This document shows positions 7,917 through 15,931 of a stretch of DNA of 64,000 nucleotides, one piece after another. The stretch's first letter is position 1. Each line of letters starts with the position of its first letter. The notes below the pieces were generated by a model. The model made no database searches. It was given only the letters and a program-made list of their open reading frames with translations, and was not told the origin of the DNA. The translations under genes and the position numbers were made by a program. Origin of the DNA: Alkalibacillus salilacus (GTDB lineage Bacteria; Bacillota; Bacilli; Bacillales; Alkalibacillaceae); NCBI RefSeq assembly GCF_030812915.1, contig NZ_JAUSTQ010000008.1:62001-126000 (forward strand), written 5' to 3'.

Positions 7917-9092
7917 TTATTCACCAGAAGTTTCATTAGTACGGGACAAAATTTCGCGATTCATGCTTAGAATTTTTAACTGATCGTTTTCCTGTCCGAC
8001 CTCAAAGGTTGTTTCATAATGATATGTTTCTTCATTTTCATCATCATCCGTTACGAGGTGATCAGAATTCACAACGATGGTTGCTTTGTAGTCACCAATA
8101 TTAGTGACTTCACGATTAGTGACATTAATTTCAATTGAATTTACAACTTTTTCACGAAATTCTTGATAGTCCTGCGACGTTTGCAAATCACTACCTAATA
8201 GTGAGTATGCCGCAAAATAATCACGAACATTTAATGTTTCATAAAAATAATCGATTAAATAAAGCCCATCTTCTTCTAGAGTGTTCGGATTGATATCTTG
8301 ATACATCGTTGGGTCACCATCATAATTCAAATCTTCTTCGCTAGCTGTGTCTGACCACATGGAAACTCGGTCGAAAATTTGAGCTATTGGGATACTGAAG
8401 CCGATTGTACCTTCATTAGTTGCTGCTGAGTTAATCCCGATTATTTTGCCTGTTTCTTCATGAATAAGGGGTCCACCGCTATTACCCTGAGATATATTAG
8501 CGGAAATTTGGTATAAATTATTGTATTCATATTGCTCAACTGTCATATCACGATCTAAGCCAGAAACGTGTCCAAGTGTAACTGTATTTCGCAAGCCGTG
8601 TGGACTTCCAACAGCGATAATTTCATCACCAATACTCGGTTCAAAGTTTGGATCAACTTCTAATGTTGCACTATTAGCTAGTTGTGGTACTCGAATCACA
8701 GCAATGTCTTGTTGGTTGCCAATACCAATGACAGCAGCAGGGTAAGTTTGCGCTTCTGATGTTTTAACATAGACTGAATCGGCATCTTTAACAACATGAG
8801 CATTAGTAATAATGTCACCTTTTTCGTTATAAACGAATCCTGATCCTTGACTTGACCCCTCTGGACCAGTCGTTTCAATTTGAACAACATTTTTTTGTGC
8901 TTCATGAATGATTTCTTGTAAATTATTTGAGCTAGTATTTTCTTCTTGTGCTACTGTTTCTACTAAATTCTCTTGCGAAGCCAAACTTGTCTGTTCCCAG
9001 TTATTGTAATAGGATAACATCGCTATTGTGCCAATAATGATAATTGCAACTGAGAGAACAAGTGGTATATTTTTAAGTAATTGATATTTCAT
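7917..9092 (-). CDS. Membrane-anchored HtrA-like serine protease lacking a PDZ domain, with C-terminal NTF2-like segment
   Basis: A 391-residue protein. An N-terminal membrane anchor (residues ~8-28) places the rest outside the cytoplasm. A trypsin-like domain (~60-245) carries the triad His99 (TNAHVV), Asp129 (QDIAVI) and Ser205 (QGNSGGPL). Instead of the PDZ domain of HtrA/HtrB/YyxA there is a region (~270-391, LIDYFYETLNVRDYFAAYSLL...) that looks NTF2-like, with alternating strands and a conserved-looking aromatic helix. Predicted role: envelope protein quality control or a dedicated processing protease. The gene lies 12 bp downstream of the zinc-ribbon membrane protein gene in the same direction, so the two are co-transcribed and probably act together. 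ATG start after GAGGTG. Confidence 0.85.
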   Translation of the reverse strand: MKYQLLKNIPLVLSVAIIIIGTIAMLSYYNNWEQTSLASQENLVETVAQEENTSSNNLQEIIHEAQKNVVQIETTGPEGSSQGSGFVYNEKGDIITNAHVVKDADSVYVKTSEAQTYPAAVIGIGNQQDIAVIRVPQLANSATLEVDPNFEPSIGDEIIAVGSPHGLRNTVTLGHVSGLDRDMTVEQYEYNNLYQISANISQGNSGGPLIHEETGKIIGINSAATNEGTIGFSIPIAQIFDRVSMWSDTASEEDLNYDGDPTMYQDINPNTLEEDGLYLIDYFYETLNVRDYFAAYSLLGSDLQTSQDYQEFREKVVNSIEINVTNREVTNIGDYKATIVVNSDHLVTDDDENEETYHYETTFEVGQENDQLKILSMNREILSRTNETSGE

Positions 9093-9104
9093 TTGAATTC
9101 ACCT

Positions 9105-10286
9105 CTATTCGGCTTCTTCAGGGTCAAGATACCATTTGATTTGGTCAACATTAACAGCTATTTCCTCCGCATCGAAATCATCGGGTAAATCACTATGGGT
9201 ATAATCAATTTGACCTGTTTCATCAGGTTGTAAAGTATCAGGATAGGCGAATACTTCATTATTTAATATTTCATTTTCATCTCCATCATTCAATGTATAA
9301 GTGATAGAGACTGAATGAATGGGGCGTGTTGCCACGCTTTTGACTTCGCCTACTACTTCAATTTCATCGAATTCATTAAGTGTTGCATTGATTTCTACCA
9401 TTTCAACTGCATTATTTTCGTTATGTTCTTGTTCCAATTCATATTGAGATAGAGCCTGTTCAATCCGTTCTTGTTGTTGGGTTTCAAAGTCAGACTTTTG
9501 ATTTTCTACGGTTGATTGTAAGCTCGTTAATTGTTCGTTTTCAGGTGCATAACGTAAACCATCATCAATTAGTGATAGAGCAGCTGAAAACTGATTAGTC
9601 TGCAGCATTTCGTTTGCTTCGTTTGATACATGATTGACAATCCGTTCACGAATTAAAGATTCTAATTCTCCTGCTTCTTCGTGTTCAAGAGATTCAGCTT
9701 GCCAAATTAAGATTTTCAGTTCTTCTAGACCTGGATTATCTTCTAAGCGTTGATTAATTTGACTAACCCGAATTTCATTACGCGTGTTCATGATGGTATC
9801 AAGGATCTGATTAATGATCTCACCGTCATAGCCACTGATATCATTTTCAGCTTCTTGAGTTATTTGTACAGCTTGCTGGAAAGCTCCTTGTTCCATAAGG
9901 GTGCTAGCATTTGTAAGTTTTTCAGATACTTCTAAAGCTGTATTCATAAATTCTTCATTTGTTTTGGCAGCTTCTAAGTTAGGGTTATATGTTTGTGCTT
10001 TTTCAAACTGATCTTGTGCTTTAGAGTATTGACCATCTAATGCATAGTCGACACCTTCATTATACAACGATTGAGCTCTGGAATTATTATATTCTAGATA
10101 AAAGTGTAATCCAATGGCGATTAATAATACACAGATTAAAGTCACTAATGGTGTGAACCACCAGCGGTTAATACGATTAGGTGAACGCTTACGATCATCA
10201 AAATCTTTAGGTAATTGTGCGCCACAGATGACACAATATGCTTCGTTTTCTTTTGTTTTTGATCCGCAACGGGGACAGTACATCAT
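9105..10286 (-). CDS. Zinc-ribbon membrane protein with extracytoplasmic TPR-like and beta domains
   Basis: A 393-residue protein. Cytosolic N-terminus with a zinc ribbon (Cys4, Cys7, Cys18, Cys21: MYCPRCG...YCVICG), a single membrane helix (~42-64), then an exported helical region with TPR-like repeats (ALDGQYSKAQDQFEKAQTYNPN; TNQFSAALSLIDDGLRYAPENEQL), a charged coiled coil (~265-300), and a C-terminal beta-rich segment (~300-390, FDEIEVVGEVKSVATRPIHSV) like the FxLYD-type domains of Bacillus envelope proteins. Function unknown; the architecture suggests a scaffold linking a cytosolic zinc site to the cell surface. First gene of a two-gene operon with the HtrA-like protease. The upstream SD is AGGTGATC; either of two adjacent ATGs could be used. 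Confidence 0.75.
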   Translation of the reverse strand: MMYCPRCGSKTKENEAYCVICGAQLPKDFDDRKRSPNRINRWWFTPLVTLICVLLIAIGLHFYLEYNNSRAQSLYNEGVDYALDGQYSKAQDQFEKAQTYNPNLEAAKTNEEFMNTALEVSEKLTNASTLMEQGAFQQAVQITQEAENDISGYDGEIINQILDTIMNTRNEIRVSQINQRLEDNPGLEELKILIWQAESLEHEEAGELESLIRERIVNHVSNEANEMLQTNQFSAALSLIDDGLRYAPENEQLTSLQSTVENQKSDFETQQQERIEQALSQYELEQEHNENNAVEMVEINATLNEFDEIEVVGEVKSVATRPIHSVSITYTLNDGDENEILNNEVFAYPDTLQPDETGQIDYTHSDLPDDFDAEEIAVNVDQIKWYLDPEEAE

Positions 10287-10500
10287 TGTTTGATCACCTA
10301 ATAATTCCTTTCTATATTGTAAATTTTAACATGTGATAAGTGGTTTGAGAGAGGGTTGAAAGAACTAATTGTTACAATTTATTCACAATTCTCAGGAATT
10401 ACCTTTGTTTTCAAGACTTATTCTATTCAAAAGGAATAATATTTGCTAGAATATAAATAGTTCATTAAACGTAACATACTCGTTAAGGAGGTGCCTCACG

Positions 10501-10593
10501 ATGGAAGCAATTGATGTAACAATGGGCATTTTATCAATCGGCGTTCTTGTTTATTTTATTGGTAGTTGCATTTTTGATAATGTGAAGCACTAA
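10501..10593 (+). CDS. 30-residue single-span membrane peptide
   Basis: ATG follows an excellent ribosome binding site (AAGGAGGTG). The peptide starts MEAIDVTMGILSIGVLVYF, forms one membrane span and ends in a short polar tail (DNVKH). It is followed 27 bp later by a strong terminator, giving a complete single-gene transcription unit. No family is recognised. The strong SD and terminator argue that it is real. Confidence 0.65.
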   Translation: MEAIDVTMGILSIGVLVYFIGSCIFDNVKH

Positions 10594-10620
10594 GTGAACT
10601 CAATTAATATGACGAATTGG

Positions 10621-10658
10621 AAGTGTGAAATGTTGCATAACATTTCACACTTTTTTTA
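10621..10658 (+). terminator. Terminator of the 30-residue peptide gene
   Basis: Perfect stem AAGTGTGAAATGTT/AACATTTCACACTT with a 4-nt loop, followed by seven T. Confidence 0.9.
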
Positions 10659-10696
10659 TTTTCACTCGATTATAAGGGTGAAGGGAGGTTGACAAC

Positions 10697-10918
10697 ATGG
10701 CAGAAAAAATTGATAGTCAACTGCAATTAGTTTATCAAACAGGTTTAGATGAAGAAGGGAATTCAGTATTTCAAACGCGTCGTTACAACAATGTGAAGCC
10801 AGATGCTACAAACGATTCAGTAATTGCTGTCGCTCAAGTATTGTCAAATTTATGTGATGATTCACTTTCTGAAGCAATCAGACAAGATGACTCGTTATTA
10901 GTTGGTACACAAGGCTAA
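10697..10918 (+). CDS. DUF1659 family small protein
   Basis: A 73-residue soluble protein (MAEKIDSQLQLVYQTGLDEE...), matching the DUF1659 pattern: a beta-hairpin start, an NxxxDAT stretch and a C-terminal helix with a leucine-rich face. It is first in a conserved trio (DUF1659, DUF2922, YvrJ) of tiny Bacillaceae proteins of unknown function. ATG after GAAGGGAGGTTG; the next gene begins 14 bp after the stop, with its SD in the gap. Function unknown; the shared strand-helix pattern of the first two products suggests that they may interact. Confidence 0.8.
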   Translation: MAEKIDSQLQLVYQTGLDEEGNSVFQTRRYNNVKPDATNDSVIAVAQVLSNLCDDSLSEAIRQDDSLLVGTQG

Positions 10919-10932
10919 AGGAGGGAAAGTAA

Positions 10933-11157
10933 ATGAGTAAACGTCTAGAGTTGAAATTTCGTAATGAAGAAGGACGAATGGCAACAGTTAGTATTGATAA
11001 CCCGAAAGATCCTGTTGATCCTACTGAAGTAAAACAAGCGATGGACACCATTATAGCAGAGGGAATTATGACATCGGGGGGTTCTACGATTACGGCTATT
11101 GAATATGCTCAAGTGGTTGAACGTCATGTCAATGAAGTCTCATTAGACGAAGCATAA
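10933..11157 (+). CDS. DUF2922 family small protein
   Basis: A 74-residue soluble protein (MSKRLELKFRNEEGRMATVSI...) with the DUF2922 pattern LELxFxNxxGxxxTxSIxxPKxPVDPTEV and a C-terminal helix. It is translated from its own SD (AAAGGAGGG) immediately after the DUF1659 gene. The terminator 8 bp downstream separates it partly from the YvrJ gene. Family function is not known. Confidence 0.85.
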   Translation: MSKRLELKFRNEEGRMATVSIDNPKDPVDPTEVKQAMDTIIAEGIMTSGGSTITAIEYAQVVERHVNEVSLDEA

Positions 11158-11164
11158 TAAATAG

Positions 11165-11196
11165 GGTGGCGCGTCAGTGATGCGTCACCTTTTTTC
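11165..11196 (+). terminator. Terminator or attenuator between the DUF2922 and YvrJ genes
   Basis: GGTGGCGC pairs with GCGTCACC (one G-U pair) and is followed by six T. It would reduce expression of the YvrJ gene relative to the two upstream genes. Confidence 0.75.
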
Positions 11197-11223
11197 ATAA
11201 CCAAAATAGAGGAGGTAGAGCTA

Positions 11224-11355
11224 TTGGCTGAAGCTTGGATTAGTTGGGTTCCTGATGTTGGTTTTCCAATTCTTGTTACGTTTTATTTATTACATCGAAT
11301 TGAAAATAAACTAGAGCAACTCAATAACTCAATAAAATCAATTCCTCAAACATAA
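11224..11355 (+). CDS. YvrJ family membrane peptide
   Basis: A 43-residue product, start TTG 8 nt after AGAGGAGG. It has one membrane segment (VGFPILVTFYLLHRIE) followed by a short amphipathic helix (NKLEQLNNSI). This is the typical YvrJ family pattern (VGFPIxVxxYLLxRxE). It is the third member of the DUF1659/DUF2922/YvrJ cassette. Function unknown; it resembles small holin-like or regulatory membrane peptides only in general shape. Confidence 0.8.
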   Translation: MAEAWISWVPDVGFPILVTFYLLHRIENKLEQLNNSIKSIPQT

Positions 11356-11358
11356 TCG

Positions 11359-11398
11359 AAGCCCCATTCACTTGAGTATCACGTGGATGGGGCTTTTG
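11359..11398. terminator. Bidirectional terminator between yvrJ-like gene and signal peptidase gene
   Basis: AAGCCCCAT...ATGGGGCTT stem extended by CAC/GTG, with T-rich DNA on the right and A-rich on the left; the two genes converge here. Confidence 0.8.
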
Positions 11399-11407
11399 AT
11401 TATCGTA

Positions 11408-11917
11408 TTATCTTGTTAATGAAAAATGACTGAATGGGAATATGACAATTTCAGAACGTCCAATGACATCATTTTCTTTGATTAATCCCAATCCATTTCG
11501 ACTATCTTTACTCACATCACGGTTATCACCCATGACGAAATAATGGTTTGCGGGGATTTCCCTTGCCTCGAAGTTGCCTGTCCCGCTTACTTCTTCTGCC
11601 GTTAAGTAATCCTCATTTATTGGCTCACCATCTATATAAAGTTGATTATTTTCAGCTTTAATTGTTTCATTTGGCATGCCAACAATACGTTTGACGTAGT
11701 TTTTATTTGGATGTTCAATAATGACAATATCTCCACGTTCTGGCTCGTCTAATAAATAAACGGCCTTGTTAAAAATGACACGTTCGCCACTTTCCAAAGT
11801 TGGATCCATGCTAGCCCCTTCGACAACCGAAGTTGCAAAGACGAAAGACCGTAAAAAGAAAGCAATAACAAGGGCTATAACAATCGCTTTTGTCCATTCC
11901 CAGATTTCTTTTTTCAA
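11408..11917 (-). CDS. sipS: Type I signal peptidase
   Basis: A 169-residue protein with one N-terminal membrane segment (~10-28) and an extracytoplasmic catalytic domain. It cleaves signal peptides from Sec and Tat substrates. Catalytic Ser36 (GASMDPTL) and Lys76 (YVKRIVGMPNE) are present, along with box E (GDNRDVSKDSR). The size fits the small Bacillus SipS/SipT/SipV group without the extra C-terminal segment. The start is TTG, preceded by AAAGGAAG. The Bacillus paralogue cannot be distinguished from sequence alone, so the symbol stands for the type. Confidence 0.9.
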   Translation of the reverse strand: MKKEIWEWTKAIVIALVIAFFLRSFVFATSVVEGASMDPTLESGERVIFNKAVYLLDEPERGDIVIIEHPNKNYVKRIVGMPNETIKAENNQLYIDGEPINEDYLTAEEVSGTGNFEAREIPANHYFVMGDNRDVSKDSRNGLGLIKENDVIGRSEIVIFPFSHFSLTR

Positions 11918-12135
11918 TGGGTTTCTTCCTTTCTAGCTGATTCAAAATGAATGCTTATCTATTTATCTTATCATAATAATAAGAAAATGACAGTATCAAA
12001 CAAGGTAGAAATCAAGCTAACTATGAATTAGTAACGATGTCCAATTTTATGAAAAAATTTTCATAAACGAGTTTCAAAGTCAATTAAAAGGGTATTCCTA
12101 TAATAAGTTATAGTTGACTATAGTTCTTTTGGCTT

Positions 12136-12164
12136 TTGACAATACTATCTTTAAGACATAAAAT
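12136..12164 (+). promoter_or_regulatory. Sigma-A type promoter of the Spo0E-like gene
   Basis: -35 TTGACA (12136-12141), 17-bp spacer, -10 TAAAAT (12159-12164); start codon 40 bp downstream. Confidence 0.7.
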
Positions 12165-12203
12165 ATATATTTTGATGCTAACTGTTACAAGGAGGATCAT
12201 TAG

Positions 12204-12386
12204 TTGAAAAAAGATAAAGAGTTAATCGAACTTGAACATAAAATCGAAATCGTAAGACAAGAAATGATTAATGTTGCTGCTAAGCATGGATATTCTAGCC
12301 ATGAATCCGTCCATTTGTCACAAGAACTTGATAAATTATTAAATCAATACACAAAGATGACAGGTGCTAAAAAAAATCACAACTAG
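12204..12386 (+). CDS. Spo0E-like aspartyl-phosphate phosphatase
   Basis: A 60-residue, all-helical protein with the Spo0E family signature SQELD at residues 39-43 inside two amphipathic helices (~6-28 and 35-52). Known family members dephosphorylate Spo0A~P and delay sporulation. Start is TTG after AAGGAGGATC. Preceded by a near-consensus sigma-A promoter, so it is probably expressed in vegetative growth. Other Spo0E-like paralogues exist in most Bacillaceae, so the precise counterpart (Spo0E, YisI, YnzD) is not assigned. Confidence 0.85.
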   Translation: MKKDKELIELEHKIEIVRQEMINVAAKHGYSSHESVHLSQELDKLLNQYTKMTGAKKNHN

Positions 12387-12423
12387 CTCAATTGCTTACA
12401 GCATTCTAAATTTAAAAGTATGC

Positions 12424-13587
12424 TTAATTGTAATTGTTGTCGTTTAAAAATGCTTCTAACCGATCTAAACCTTCTTTTAAGACTTCTTGGCTATAAGCAT
12501 AGGACAAACGCATGTAGCCTTGTCCGTATTCACTAAATGCATCACCAGGTACTAAAGCTAACCCAGCTTCATCTACTAAACGTAAGCCAAGTTGAAAGGA
12601 CGTTGAATTTTCTAGTTGAATTTTAGGAAAAACATAAAAAGCTCCTTCAGGCTCAACAACATCAACCCCCATGGATTGAAGGCGAGTTAACACATAACGG
12701 CGTCTTTCTACATAAGCATCACGCATCACATCACTATCATGCTTTCCGGCTGTTAAGGCTTCTAATGCAGCATATTGACTAATCGACGTTGCACAAGAGA
12801 CATTATATTGGTGAACTTTCAACATATGCTGTCTAATAGAACGATCTGCTAACACATATCCTATTCTAAAACCAGTCATAGAATGAGATTTAGATAACCC
12901 TTGAATGACAATCGTTTGTTCGCGAATATGATTAAACTGAGCAATGGAAACATGTTCTTGATCGTAAGTAAGTTCGCTATAAATTTCATCAGCCAAAATA
13001 AATACAGGTTGATCTTTGATGACTTCAGAAATATCGTAGAGCTCTTTTTCGCTTAATGAAACCCCTGTTGGATTAGAAGGGTAAGGCATAATAATACATT
13101 TAGTTTTTTCAGTTAAGTTAGACTCGATCAGCTCAGCAGTTAATTTAAATTCATGATTACGTGTATCAATATGAACGGGATTAGCTCCAGCTAAACGTAT
13201 GAGAGGTTCGTACCCAGGATAAACAGGGCCTGGCAGGAGTACATCGTCGCCAGGTTCTAAAATAGTTCTTAGTGAAATATCAATCGCTTGTGAAGCTCCT
13301 GCTGTCACAATGATTTCGTCGTTTGGATCATACTGTAATTGATAGCGCTCTTGGGTATAATCGGCAATTGCCTGCCGTAATTTGAGAATTCCAGCATTCG
13401 GTGTATATACGGTTTTATTTTGATCAATTGCATGTTTCGTTGCTTCTTTAATATGATCTGGAGTTGTGAAATCAGGCTGACCTATTGTAAGTGAGACAAC
13501 ATTCTCTTTTCCTGATACTAAATTGAAAAATTGACGAATCCCTGAAATTTCAATGTCTTTGACGTTTTGATTAAGTAATTGTTCCAT
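12424..13587 (-). CDS. patA: PLP-dependent class I aminotransferase, probable N-acetyl-LL-diaminopimelate aminotransferase
   Basis: A 387-residue cytosolic fold-type I aminotransferase. Lys233 (GLSKSHSMTGFRIGY) is the PLP lysine; YPSNPTG, DEIYSEL and the final R-L-S-Y segment that carries the substrate-binding Arg are present. In Bacillus the close homologue PatA makes N-acetyl-LL-DAP in the acetylase branch of lysine/DAP synthesis. The other two steps of that branch, dapH and dapL, are encoded 7-9 kb away in this window, which supports the assignment; a broad-specificity aromatic aminotransferase is the alternative. Start ATG after AAGGTGGGAATAC. Confidence 0.75.
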   Translation of the reverse strand: MEQLLNQNVKDIEISGIRQFFNLVSGKENVVSLTIGQPDFTTPDHIKEATKHAIDQNKTVYTPNAGILKLRQAIADYTQERYQLQYDPNDEIIVTAGASQAIDISLRTILEPGDDVLLPGPVYPGYEPLIRLAGANPVHIDTRNHEFKLTAELIESNLTEKTKCIIMPYPSNPTGVSLSEKELYDISEVIKDQPVFILADEIYSELTYDQEHVSIAQFNHIREQTIVIQGLSKSHSMTGFRIGYVLADRSIRQHMLKVHQYNVSCATSISQYAALEALTAGKHDSDVMRDAYVERRRYVLTRLQSMGVDVVEPEGAFYVFPKIQLENSTSFQLGLRLVDEAGLALVPGDAFSEYGQGYMRLSYAYSQEVLKEGLDRLEAFLNDNNYN

Positions 13588-13666
13588 TGTATTCCCACCT
13601 TGTAGTATTCATTATGTTTAAAAGTTAATAGCTCCGCTTATGCTGATAGATAAGGGAGTGACGATT

Positions 13667-14020
13667 ATGTTTTCAGATTGGATGATTTATTTAACCGCAC
13701 ACTGGCAAGCAATAGGCTTATGGATTGTATTAATTGGTTGCTTAATTAGTTTAACCTATGGCGTGATTGTTCGCTTTTTAAAATTGCCAATTAGTTTCAG
13801 TTTGCTATATTGGATGAGTATGGCTACTGCTTTTATGTTCGTGTTATTAGCTATATACATATTTAATCATACTGTGATCAATGATGCATCACAAATGCGA
13901 CAAGTTGTTCTAACCCTTATAAATGCCAGTTTCTTAGTTGGTGCTACGTTATTAATTTTAGGCATTGTAACCTATTTGTCTGATAGGCTTAAAAATAAAC
14001 AATCACTTCATGGCAAATGA
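13667..14020 (+). CDS. Small polytopic membrane protein, unknown function
   Basis: A 117-residue protein with about three membrane segments (residues ~10-32, ~45-65, ~85-107) and a short basic tail. The ATG start was preferred over an upstream one because GGGAGTG sits 7 nt before it. It is transcribed divergently from the aminotransferase. No family recognised. Confidence 0.6.
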   Translation: MFSDWMIYLTAHWQAIGLWIVLIGCLISLTYGVIVRFLKLPISFSLLYWMSMATAFMFVLLAIYIFNHTVINDASQMRQVVLTLINASFLVGATLLILGIVTYLSDRLKNKQSLHGK

Positions 14021-14138
14021 ACTGTGGAAAGTGTATCATAGATACTATGTAGTCAAAATAAGCTTTAATTAATATTCATCAATTATTTCATCTTATCTAT
14101 ATATTTTATATAATTTAGAAAAGAGGGGGAGAGGTAAG

Positions 14139-14348
14139 ATGATTTTAGATTTTTCTATTTTTGCTGTTATTATATTTTTATTGTTTGGATTGGGGTTATT
14201 AATTTTAAATATCGTAACGAGTATTTGGTCGTACCGTGATGCTAAACGGAAAGGTAAAAGCAATGAATATGCCATGATCGTTTTATTTGGTACGCTATTT
14301 TTACCTGTAATGGGGTTCATTGTTTACTTAATTATTCGAAATGATTGA
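14139..14348 (+). CDS. Small membrane protein with PLDc_N-like segments
   Basis: A 69-residue protein with two membrane helices separated by a basic loop (WSYRDAKRKGKSNEYA). The second half (IVLFGTLFLPVMGFIVYLIIRND) matches the phospholipase-D-nuclease N-terminal membrane module, which occurs as stand-alone small proteins in Firmicutes. GAGGGGGAGAGG precedes the ATG. Function unknown. Downstream lies repeat element copy 1. Confidence 0.65.
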   Translation: MILDFSIFAVIIFLLFGLGLLILNIVTSIWSYRDAKRKGKSNEYAMIVLFGTLFLPVMGFIVYLIIRND

Positions 14349-14429
14349 TGTTAAAAATGGGGAAGAGACAAAAGGGTACTCAATTGTGCAAAAGATGAAT
14401 GTATGAAAATCATAATAGTTAATCACTTA

Positions 14430-14702
14430 TGAAGCGGAGTCAAAACACGTAGACGCCTGCGGGAACAGCACGCGTCTCGAGACCCCGCAAGCCATGCTTT
14501 TGGGCTGAGAGATGCACCTGCGTCTGCTAGTCAATGCTTCGAAGTAGGCTTCCTCGGTGCAAGTAGCAAAGAAGCTTATTCGATGTAGCTGCCTAGCTCA
14601 AGCCGTGCCCCGGTAAAGGAAACACGGCGATTGCCTCAGCAGAGCCGATGTTGAGCTTATGTCACGGTAGAACCAAGCGAAGTGTTTTGATGGAGCGTCA
14701 TT
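14430..14702. repeat. GC-rich mosaic repeat element, copy 1
   Basis: The element fills most of the 428-bp gap between two convergent genes. It shares the core CCTGCGGGAACAGCACG, CGTCTCGAGACCCCGCA and GGGC(T/C)GAG with copies 2 and 3, then carries a unique ~80-bp segment and ends AGCTCAAGCCGTGCCCC plus more GC-rich sequence. Outer ends are inverted (GTCAAAACAC at left, GTGTTTTGAT at right). There is no open frame of note and no transposase. Base composition is far more GC-rich than the flanks, indicating a mobile or structured repeat and not native intergenic DNA. Confidence 0.75.
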
Positions 14703-14709
14703 TTAGCAG

Positions 14710-14748
14710 AAAACCCGAACGATTTAAGTAAATCGTTCGGGTTTTACT
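14710..14748 (-). terminator. Terminator of the MetE-like gene
   Basis: AAAACCCGAACGATTT pairs perfectly with AAATCGTTCGGGTTTT around a 4-5 nt loop; it lies ~30 bp beyond the stop of the minus-strand gene. Confidence 0.85.
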
Positions 14749-14776
14749 TTGCATTATTAACTATTGTCTCAGCTTT

Positions 14777-15880
14777 TTAGTTCGACCATATGTCATTAGC
14801 GAGTTGAACGATATAGCTTAATTTTTGCCATTGTTCTTCTTCAGTTAAATCATTACCGTGGTGGGTCGAAGCAAATCCACATTGTGGACTTAAGCATAGT
14901 TGCTCTTTAGAAAGATAAGAAGAAGCTTCATTCACTTGATTGATTATATGATTGCGATCTTCTAGATTGCCACTTTTAGAAGTCAATAATCCTAAGACAA
15001 CTCTCGGACCATCTTCTGGGATGTATTTTAAAGGTTCAAATCCACCAGAGCGTTCATCATCATATTCGAGAAAGAAGCCGTCTACTTTTTCATATGCGAA
15101 TAATGTTGGGGCAATTAAGTCATAACCACCAGAAAATGCCCAAGTTGAACGGTAATTGCCGCGGCATAAGTGTGTCGTGACATACAAATCATCCGGTTTG
15201 TGTTTTAAACTGCCATTGACAACACGTAGTGCTAGATCGATAAGGTATTCACGCGAATATTGCCCATCATTAAATGGTATATCTGGCGCGGATAATCCAG
15301 CCATGTAAACATCATCAAATTGTAGGTAACGGACGCCGGCATCATAGAATGCTTGAATGGCATCTTGATAAGCTTGAATAATATCTGTTGCATACGTTTC
15401 GATGTCGGGATAGACCTGCTCGTTTTGAATACCAGCATTGAAAAATTGATTAGGACTTGGAATGGTTAATTTGGCAACTGCTCGACCATTTACCATTTGG
15501 TTCAATGCCTTGAAGTCATTTATAAAGGGGTGATTAGGGTTAAATGAAATACTCCCAGTATTACGAACATCATACCGTTCGGTTTCAGTATCGTTTGCGA
15601 ATTGAAAGCCTTTATCAGGTACATATCCCTCCATACCATTGAAATGCTCCATGAAGTCTAAATGAAACCAAGTGCGTCGGAATTCACCATCTGTAACAGC
15701 TTTTAATCCAATCTCTATTTGTTTATTAACAATATGTTCAATTTCTTCATCTTCGACTTTTCTTAGTGTGTCTTGATTTATCATTCCTTGTTTATAATCA
15801 GAGCGTGCTTGGTGAAGTCTTTCAGGTCTCAATAAACTCCCTACGTGATCAGCTCGAAACGGAATCTGATTTTTTGTCAT
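14777..15880 (-). CDS. MetE C-terminal-like protein (YxjG/YxjH type methyltransferase)
   Basis: A 367-residue single-domain protein corresponding to the catalytic barrel of cobalamin-independent methionine synthase. Zinc ligands are visible: THLCRGNY (His/Cys) and the late SPQCGFAS cysteine. It opens PFRADHVGSLLRP like YxjG/YxjH. It probably transfers a methyl group to homocysteine or a related thiol from a donor other than the polyglutamyl folate used by full MetE. Control is clear: a SAM-I riboswitch with terminator precedes the gene, so it is turned off when S-adenosylmethionine is abundant. Start ATG after GAGGGAT. Confidence 0.88.
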   Translation of the reverse strand: MTKNQIPFRADHVGSLLRPERLHQARSDYKQGMINQDTLRKVEDEEIEHIVNKQIEIGLKAVTDGEFRRTWFHLDFMEHFNGMEGYVPDKGFQFANDTETERYDVRNTGSISFNPNHPFINDFKALNQMVNGRAVAKLTIPSPNQFFNAGIQNEQVYPDIETYATDIIQAYQDAIQAFYDAGVRYLQFDDVYMAGLSAPDIPFNDGQYSREYLIDLALRVVNGSLKHKPDDLYVTTHLCRGNYRSTWAFSGGYDLIAPTLFAYEKVDGFFLEYDDERSGGFEPLKYIPEDGPRVVLGLLTSKSGNLEDRNHIINQVNEASSYLSKEQLCLSPQCGFASTHHGNDLTEEEQWQKLSYIVQLANDIWSN

Positions 15881-15931
15881 GGAATATCCCTCGCTTTAAA
15901 GTATGTGTTTGTAATGGATGTAATTTCTCCA

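Noticed and set aside
8521-8745. Plus-strand frame inside the HtrA-like gene
   Set aside because: No ribosome binding site, unusual composition, and fully antisense to a well-supported catalytic domain.
14430-14702. tRNA or rRNA fragment in the GC-rich element
   Set aside because: No TPsiC loop, anticodon arm or rRNA signature; sequence recurs as repeat family at 32470 and 56369.
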